Positions 1 to 5,862 of a stretch of DNA of 5,862 bases are shown here, piece by piece. How positions within the stretch are numbered: position 1 is the stretch's first letter; the number at the start of each line of letters is the position of its first letter. The notes under the pieces were generated by a model. It made no database searches, was not told the DNA's origin, and worked only from the letters and a program-made list of their open reading frames with translations. Both the position numbers and the translations under genes were made by a program. The stretch is from JAOUEA01 sp041287635 (lineage in GTDB: Bacteria > Actinomycetota > UBA4738 > HRBIN12), in assembly GCA_041287635.1 (NCBI GenBank), contig JBGGNG010000045.1, positions 1-5,862 on the forward strand, read 5' to 3'.

Positions 1-1
1 C

Positions 2-538
2 AAGCCGGCCACCCGCCAGATCACCCCCGAAGTGGTGCAGTTTCACCACCACGAAGTCGTGGGCGCCCGTATGGCAGACAAGCGCCTGCGCGAGCTGCGC
101 TACCCCACCCATGTCGTCGACGACGTGAGGAAGCTCGTCGAGATGCACCTGCGCTTCCACGGGTACGGGGAGGGCTGGAGCGACGCGGCGGTGCGGCGCT
201 ACGTGCGCGATGCCGGCCCGCTGCTCGATAGGTTGAACCAGCTCACCCGGGCCGACGTGACCACGCGCAACGAGCGTCGGGCGGCGAAGTTCCAGGCACT
301 CCAGGACGACCTCGAGGAACGCATCGCGCGTCTCGCAGAGCAGGAGAACCTCGACGCGCTCCGTCCGCCCCTCGACGGGAAGCAGGTCATGGACCACCTC
401 GGCGTCGAACCGGGTCCCGTCGTGGGCCAGGCGCTCGACTTCCTGATGGAGCTGCGTCTCGAGCGTGGCCCGATCCCCGAGGACGAGGCATTCGAGCTCC
501 TCGACGCCTGGGCGAAGGAACGCGAGTTCGAGCGCTAG
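2..538 (+). CDS. cca: CCA-adding tRNA nucleotidyltransferase, C-terminal part (5' end outside window)
   Basis: This is the tail of a CCA tRNA nucleotidyltransferase, the cytosolic enzyme that builds or repairs the 3' CCA end of tRNAs. The frame is open from base 2 and gives 178 residues before a TAG stop. The piece begins in the HD-type region with FHHHEVVGARMADKRLR (the histidine run is at visible residues 15-17), followed by a stretch ending in MHLRFHGYGEGW. A helical tail follows, with LTRADVTTRNERRA and then RPPLDGKQVMDHLGVEPGP. These blocks and their order match the C-terminal half of actinobacterial PcnB/Cca-type enzymes. The nucleotidyltransferase head with its catalytic aspartates would lie to the left of the window. 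An internal ATG at base 32 falls inside the conserved HD region and is not the real start. The gene converges on ltrA with a 30-bp gap. No frameshift is visible. The family call is firm, but whether the enzyme adds full CCA or only part cannot be told from the tail. Confidence 0.9.
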   Translation, partial: KPATRQITPEVVQFHHHEVVGARMADKRLRELRYPTHVVDDVRKLVEMHLRFHGYGEGWSDAAVRRYVRDAGPLLDRLNQLTRADVTTRNERRAAKFQALQDDLEERIARLAEQENLDALRPPLDGKQVMDHLGVEPGPVVGQALDFLMELRLERGPIPEDEAFELLDAWAKEREFER

Positions 539-568
539 GGCCAGTCGTAGGGGTGTGTCGCCGCGCCA

Positions 569-1762
569 CTACGGCGTCGGTGGCACCCGATCGTCGTCGG
601 GCCCGTGGTCGGCGGCCAGGCCCTTGCCGCCGTGCTCGGCGAGTTCGAGCGCGACGGACACGACCAGGACGACGAACGTCGCTCCGACCATCAGAGCGGG
701 TGGCCAACCCCGGCCGACCGCCGCCAGAACTAGCAAGGCGATGATCGCGATCGCCCGCTGAGCCATGCCCCGGTCACGCGCGCCGTGCTCGGCCAGGTGC
801 ACGGCACCGAGCGACACGAGGAACGCCGCCACCCCGCCGCAGAGCATCAGGCGCGTCGCGAGGGAGAGGCCGTGATCACCCGCGGCGCCGGCTTCGATCG
901 CGAGCTCGACACCGATCGCGGTGGCAGCGATGCCCGCGAAGCCGAACAGGTGTCCGTACCCCCAGAGGAAGGAATCGAGCATCCGGTCGCGTGACAGCGA
1001 TGTCGACGAGACGGTCTCGAAGTAGCTCCACCAGATCGCCGCAGCGATCGCGAAGCCCAGGAGGGCCGAACCGATCGCTCCTCCGTCGAGGCGCACGTCG
1101 CCGAGGCTCGCAGCGACGGCGATCACGCTCTCGCCGAGCACGATGATCGTGAACAGCCCGTAGCGCTCCGGGACGTGCCTGGCATCGAACGCCTGACCCT
1201 GGTACGCGCGCACCGCGAAGACGGGCGTCGCCATGAGCACCAGTAGCGCGAGGACCCAGATCCAGTACCTCGCCGGCGCCTCTACGAGCATCGACGAGAG
1301 CATCACGAGCCCGCCGATCGCGTCGCCCGTCAGGTAGGTTCGCGCGAAGCCTCGAGCATCACCCGCATGCGGTAGCACCCTCGCGAACATCAACACCAGG
1401 ACCGCCTGCATCCCCGCGAAGGCGAACACGAAGAGCCGGTCGTTGCCCTCGTAGACCCGCGGGATGCCGGCGGCGAGCACGATCACGATCAGCATCGCGG
1501 TCAGCATTCCGAGCCGATGCACCAGGTCGTCGTTGTCCCATGCGGTCGCGAACCACGTGAACTGCATCCACGCCCACCAGACGGGCACGAACAGCGCCGC
1601 GAAGTGCCAGAGCCCCTGCAGGGTCGGATCGGCGTGGAGCCCTTGGGCGAGGGCCGCCACCGCCGCCACGAAGCAGAGGTCGAAGAAGAGTTCGAGCCAC
1701 GTGGCCGCGCGCGCCTCCTCGTCGAACTCCCGCATCGGCGCGGGGCGGATCAGTTCAGGCAT
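569..1762 (-). CDS. ltrA: Low temperature requirement protein A (LtrA) family membrane protein
   Basis: A 397-residue multi-pass membrane protein of the LtrA family. The family is named after a Listeria locus needed for growth in the cold, and its biochemical activity is unknown. Family hallmarks are the N-terminal block TWLELFFDLCFVAAVAALA (residues 21-39) and the central block ERYGLFTIIVLGESVIAVA (199-217). About ten hydrophobic helices span residues 24 to 382, and the acidic tail ends in VPPTP. I place the start at the ATG at 1762. The conserved N-terminus begins shortly after it, and the open frame further upstream is only a shadow of the neighbouring gene. That ATG overlaps the stop of the upstream TPR-like gene (ATGCCTGA), and no clear Shine-Dalgarno is seen before it. 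Expression is therefore probably by translational coupling in a two-gene operon. Length and motif order fit a complete protein. Whether it has any role in cold tolerance here is unknown. Confidence 0.88.
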   Translation of the reverse strand: MPELIRPAPMREFDEEARAATWLELFFDLCFVAAVAALAQGLHADPTLQGLWHFAALFVPVWWAWMQFTWFATAWDNDDLVHRLGMLTAMLIVIVLAAGIPRVYEGNDRLFVFAFAGMQAVLVLMFARVLPHAGDARGFARTYLTGDAIGGLVMLSSMLVEAPARYWIWVLALLVLMATPVFAVRAYQGQAFDARHVPERYGLFTIIVLGESVIAVAASLGDVRLDGGAIGSALLGFAIAAAIWWSYFETVSSTSLSRDRMLDSFLWGYGHLFGFAGIAATAIGVELAIEAGAAGDHGLSLATRLMLCGGVAAFLVSLGAVHLAEHGARDRGMAQRAIAIIALLVLAAVGRGWPPALMVGATFVVLVVSVALELAEHGGKGLAADHGPDDDRVPPTP

Positions 1763-2216
1763 CTTGCTCGAAGGGAAGGGTCGCGAGGTCGCCGAGCACG
1801 ACCTCGCGATCCTCGGCGTCGTCGATCGTGTCGCAGATCGCCCGCGCCTCAACGGCGTGGCGCCGGGCCTCGTCGAGCTCATCCAGCAGGGCGTGGGCCC
1901 GCGCCATCGCCTCGTGGCCCTCGGCGCGCACCCAACCCGGCAGGTGCTCCGACTCGGCGCGCGTCAGGCACCATCGGGCGTGATACATCGCCGGCTCGGC
2001 CCGGCCCAACACCGCGTACACGCGCGAACACAACCAGTCACCGACGGCCACGTTCTCGGCGGTGCCGGCCGCTTCCCAGTGCAGCCGCGAGCCATGCGCC
2101 GCGTGGATCATGCGCTCGTCCTGCTCCGGCGTGCGTTCGTCGGTATCGAGCAGTGTCCAGACCTCGTTGAACAGTTCGACCGCAAGGTGCCGCTGGTCGC
2201 GTCCTTCCTCAGCCAT
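1755..2216 (-). CDS. Small TPR-like helical protein of unknown function, upstream partner of ltrA
   Basis: A 153-residue, acidic, soluble, probably all-helical protein with no signal peptide or membrane segment. It resembles a family of small actinobacterial hypothetical proteins with TPR-like helix pairs. One such stretch is RVYAVLGRAEPAMYHARWCL (residues 65-84). Another runs over residues 101-127, with HEAMARAHALLDELDEARRH as its core. The N-terminal part, LAVELFNEVWTLLDTDERT, is also typical of that group. No catalytic motif is visible, so a scaffold or protein-binding role is only inferred from the fold. The ATG at 2216 is preferred because a TAGGCT -10 box ends 7 nt upstream, which suits a leaderless mRNA, and because homologues start near this point. 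The stop overlaps the ltrA start by 8 bp, so the two are likely co-transcribed and coupled. The reading frame stays open upstream into a decayed gene (see the 2250-2369 remnant), so an automatic caller could wrongly extend the N-terminus. Confidence 0.75.
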   Translation of the reverse strand: MAEEGRDQRHLAVELFNEVWTLLDTDERTPEQDERMIHAAHGSRLHWEAAGTAENVAVGDWLCSRVYAVLGRAEPAMYHARWCLTRAESEHLPGWVRAEGHEAMARAHALLDELDEARRHAVEARAICDTIDDAEDREVVLGDLATLPFEQDA

Positions 2217-2223
2217 CGGCCCG

Positions 2224-2229
2224 AGCCTA
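2224..2229 (-). promoter_or_regulatory. Putative leaderless -10 box (TAGGCT) for the TPR-like gene and ltrA
   Basis: On the minus strand, TAGGCT fits the actinobacterial TAnnnT -10 consensus. It ends 7 nt before the ATG at 2216, which would put transcription initiation at or next to the start codon. No Shine-Dalgarno lies between. No convincing -35 element is found 16-19 nt upstream. The surrounding 11-mer CGGGCTAGGCT recurs exactly at the start of the DUF1232 gene. Confidence 0.5.
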
Positions 2230-2249
2230 GCCCGGTGGTGTCGCTCGGA

Positions 2250-2369
2250 ACAGTCGTCGAGGTGCCAGTACCGCCAGCATTCCTTATCGGTGAGTGGTCT
2301 CGTGACCTCTCGTCGGATGTCGAGCAGGTCGTCGATGTGGAGCGCCAGGACCCGCACGATGCCTGGTCC
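2250..2369 (-). pseudogene. C-terminal remnant of a WD40-type actinobacterial regulator
   Basis: Forty codons read, in pieces, GPGIVRVLALHIDDLLDI and then RREVTRPLTDKECWRYWHLDDC. From memory of the family, large actinobacterial proteins with WD40 propellers (often fused to cyclase, kinase or SARP/LuxR-like regulatory domains) end in the pattern DGTVRV-x-AL-DLDDLI...A...VTRSLTDEECRQYLHxxxCP. The match covers the last blade strand and this C-terminal tail. Nothing of the preceding blades is present. Upstream of 2369 the likeness stops and an amidase remnant begins on the other strand. Two tryptophans in WRYW replace the usual Arg and Leu, which is consistent with decay. No stop follows the terminal Cys. 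The frame runs on through SERHHRARLGP into the TPR-like gene. It is probably non-functional on its own, and the promoter for the downstream gene now lies just beyond its end. The identification rests on one short motif and should be confirmed by a profile search. Confidence 0.6.
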
Positions 2370-2382
2370 GCCCAGCGTGCTC

Positions 2383-2637
2383 GGTGCCTGGGTGATTGAC
2401 CTCCGAGACGGCGACGACCCGATGAACGGGAACGGCGCAGCCGGTCCCTCCAACGCGGCTGGGCATCCGCACATCACGGTGCCCGCAGGCTTCGCGGGCG
2501 TGCTTCCGGTCGGGATGTCGTTCATGGCCCGCGCCTGGGAGGAACCGAAGCTGCTTCGATACGCCTTCGAATTCGAGCAGGCGACGAACGCCCGCCGTCC
2601 TCCACGGTTCGTGGAGCTCCCGTTCGTCAGCCGTTGA
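2383..2637 (+). pseudogene. C-terminal remnant of an amidase-signature (AS family) enzyme
   Basis: About 84 codons in one open frame encode the C-terminal end of an amidase-signature hydrolase, an enzyme family that cleaves amide bonds. Recognisable blocks in order are GAWVIDLRDGDD (compare AWxxDLVNGDH in intact enzymes), AAGHPHITVPAGFAGVLPVG, MSFMARAWEEPKLLRYAFEF and EQATNARRPPRF. The frame then ends at TGA. The Ser-Ser-Lys catalytic core and the Gly/Ser-rich signature, which lie in the N-terminal half, are absent, so this piece cannot be an active amidase. An internal ATG at 2422 would give only a 71-residue fragment with no catalytic residue. There is no internal stop or frameshift in what remains, suggesting a fairly recent truncation or slow decay. 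The broken 5' end abuts the WD40-type remnant on the opposite strand. The 3' end overlaps the end of the DUF1232 gene by 11 bp. Confidence 0.78.
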
Positions 2638-3043
2638 GCGGCGGCGTGTCGGGGAGGCGGAGACCGGCGAGTCGCAGGGCGGTCCGCAGCACCCGGGGGT
2701 CGCCGCGCCAATGCGCCTGCACGACGTCCGGGCCGGCTCGCTTGACCAGATGCCGCAACACCAAGCCGACCACGATCACGTCGTCGAGCGGCCCGAGCAC
2801 CGGGATGAACTCGGGCACGAGGTCGATCGGGGAGAGCACCCAGGCGAGCGCCGCGCCCATGAGCACCTTCGACCCGAACGGCACCCGCGGATCGCCCATG
2901 AGCCCGCGGCACAGCGCGACCAGGTCGGGGATCGCGCGGGCGAGCTGCTTCGCGGCCAGCTTCCGCCCGAAGATCCAGAGGGCCGCGATCGCCATCGCCC
3001 ACAGGGCGGCCACGACGGCGATCGCGATCAACAGGTTCCGCAC
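2627..3043 (-). CDS. DUF1232 (YkvA-like) membrane protein
   Basis: A 138-residue protein with one clear N-terminal membrane helix (about residues 4-24, rich in Ala, Leu and Ile). It is followed by a basic stretch and a DUF1232 domain. The domain core is at residues 71-92: SPIDLVPEFIPVLGP followed by LDDVIVV, the family's PIDLIPD-x-IP-x-LG-x-LDD signature. DUF1232 proteins are small membrane-associated proteins of unknown function, and nothing in this copy suggests a specific activity. The start is GTG at 3043. It sits 6 nt after a TAGGCT -10 box and directly precedes the hydrophobic helix, so a leaderless mRNA is likely. The gene is divergent from the P-type ATPase with only 32 bp between start codons, which invites a shared regulatory link, although function is not implied. 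Its 3' end overlaps the amidase remnant by 11 bp. Length is normal for the family and there is no sign of damage. Confidence 0.85.
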   Translation of the reverse strand: MRNLLIAIAVVAALWAMAIAALWIFGRKLAAKQLARAIPDLVALCRGLMGDPRVPFGSKVLMGAALAWVLSPIDLVPEFIPVLGPLDDVIVVGLVLRHLVKRAGPDVVQAHWRGDPRVLRTALRLAGLRLPDTPPLNG

Positions 3044-3049
3044 CCTTGC

Positions 3050-3055
3050 AGCCTA
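3050..3055 (-). promoter_or_regulatory. Putative leaderless -10 box (TAGGCT) for the DUF1232 gene
   Basis: TAGGCT on the minus strand ends 6 nt before the GTG start at 3043. The 11-mer CGGGCTAGGCT around it (3050-3060) is identical to that before the TPR-like gene (2224-2234). No Shine-Dalgarno separates box and start, and no -35 match is evident. Only 6 bp lie between this box and the ATPase -10 box on the other strand. Confidence 0.5.
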
Positions 3056-3061
3056 GCCCGC

Positions 3062-3067
3062 TACGCT
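3062..3067 (+). promoter_or_regulatory. Putative leaderless -10 box (TACGCT) for the P-type ATPase gene
   Basis: TACGCT fits TAnnnT and ends 8 nt before the ATG at 3076, placing the expected transcription start at the start codon. The intervening CGGCGGAC holds no convincing ribosome-binding site. No -35 hexamer is recognisable at the usual distance. The box helps decide the ATPase start, because the alternative TTG at 3046 would lie upstream of it. Confidence 0.5.
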
Positions 3068-3075
3068 CGGCGGAC

Positions 3076-5480
<2,405 letters not shown>

Positions 5481-5487
<7 letters not shown>

Positions 5488-5501
5488 TCTCGACTGGACT
5501 A
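5481..5501. terminator. Short inverted repeats across the convergent ATPase/lepB stops (weak possible terminator)
   Basis: CCAGT (5481-5485) pairs with ACTGG (5493-5497) around a 7-nt loop. A second, overlapping pair, TAGTC (5485-5489) and GACTA (5497-5501), contains both stop codons: TAG of the ATPase gene and, on the other strand, TAG of lepB. The stems are only 5 bp and no T-run follows, so a bidirectional terminator is possible but weakly supported. The rest of the 11-bp gap holds nothing else. Confidence 0.25.
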
Positions 5502-5862
5502 GATGAGGCTCAGGTCGCCCGGCGGCCAGATGATGATCTCGGCCTTGCCGATCACGTTGTCGATCGGCACGAACCCCAGGGAGAAGCGCGAATCCAGGGA
5601 GTTCCCGCGGTTGTCACCCATCACGAACAGCTTCCCGGGGGGCACCTTCGTCTTGCGGAAGTCGTCGGTGGGCTGGGTGAGGTAGGGCTCGTCGATCGGT
5701 TCGTCGTTCACGTAGACCTGGCCGTCTCGCGCGGACACCACGTCGCCGGGCGTGCCGATCACCCGCTTGATGAAGTCCTCGCTGTCGGGGCGCTGCACGC
5801 CGAGCCCCTCGAACATCCAATGGAAGAACCCGCTCACGAGTCCTCGATCGGGCACGCCGCTC
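5499..5862 (-). CDS. lepB: Signal peptidase I, C-terminal part (5' end outside window)
   Basis: The C-terminal 120 residues of a type I signal peptidase, the membrane-anchored Ser/Lys protease that removes signal peptides from exported proteins outside the cytoplasmic membrane. The catalytic lysine lies in DFIKRVIGTPGD (Lys codon 5766-5768). The later conserved box GDNRGNSLDSR is at 5586-5618, followed by FVPIDNVIGKAEIIIWPP. Between them are the usual elements, such as GQVYVNDEPIDEPYL. The membrane anchor and the catalytic serine block lie beyond the right edge. The frame stays open to the edge, so the GTG at 5855 is probably internal and not the start. Just before the lysine motif is a hydrophobic-aromatic stretch, LVSGFFHWMFEGLGVQRP, not present in short SPases such as those of Bacillus as I recall them. 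It may be a lineage-specific insertion in the substrate-binding region. The gene converges on the ATPase gene across 11 bp. Confidence 0.92.
   Translation of the reverse strand, partial: SGVPDRGLVSGFFHWMFEGLGVQRPDSEDFIKRVIGTPGDVVSARDGQVYVNDEPIDEPYLTQPTDDFRKTKVPPGKLFVMGDNRGNSLDSRFSLGFVPIDNVIGKAEIIIWPPGDLSLI

Noticed and set aside
1464..2399. A 311-codon plus-strand open frame opposite ltrA and the TPR-like gene
   Set aside because: The translation has no recognisable domain, and it lies antisense to two supported coding regions.
2481..2499. GCCCGC / GCGGGC inverted repeat with a 7-nt loop, possible terminator
   Set aside because: It lies within the conserved VPAGFAGV coding block of the amidase remnant and has no T-run, so codon content explains it.
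2217..2640. Possible mobile element, toxin-antitoxin pair or small RNA in the gap between intact genes
   Set aside because: I found no transposase, terminal repeats, target duplications or paired small ORFs with recognisable families. The two decayed gene tails account for most of the stretch.
3046..3075. TTG at 3046 as an upstream start for the P-type ATPase
   Set aside because: It would add ten non-conserved residues and lie upstream of the TACGCT box, inside the divergent promoter region. The ATG at 3076 fits a leaderless start.

Overview
The window is GC-rich and densely packed, with short or overlapping gene junctions. It looks like chromosomal DNA of a high-GC actinobacterium. The support is the style of the tRNA nucleotidyltransferase tail, an LtrA membrane protein, a CtpE-type P-ATPase, and TAnnnT -10 boxes placed 6-8 nt before start codons, as in leaderless actinobacterial transcription. 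An Acidimicrobiia-like lineage is my best guess, but this is inference from gene style and not from a phylogenetic marker.

Layout, left to right. (1) The 3' end of a CCA-adding tRNA nucleotidyltransferase gene (+) enters from the left edge. (2) Facing it is a minus-strand pair: a small TPR-like hypothetical protein followed by ltrA, sharing an 8-bp start/stop overlap (ATGCCTGA). (3) From about 2250 to 2637 there is no intact gene but two N-terminally truncated remnants lying back to back. One is the C-terminal tail of a WD40-type actinobacterial regulator (minus strand). The other is the C-terminal part of an amidase-signature enzyme (plus strand). Their broken ends meet at about 2369-2383, which looks like a deletion or rearrangement scar. 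(4) A DUF1232/YkvA-like membrane protein (minus) and a complete CtpE-like P-type cation ATPase (plus) diverge from a 32-bp intergenic region. That region appears to hold two back-to-back leaderless promoters. (5) A 5'-truncated signal peptidase I gene (minus) converges on the ATPase gene, and an 11-bp gap separates them.

The genes do not form one pathway. The set covers tRNA maturation, two poorly characterised membrane proteins, cation transport and protein secretion. I see no CRISPR array, complete mobile element, tRNA or rRNA, and no convincing new multi-gene system. The most informative features are the double gene remnant and the repeated leaderless promoter architecture, including an identical 11-mer at two start sites.
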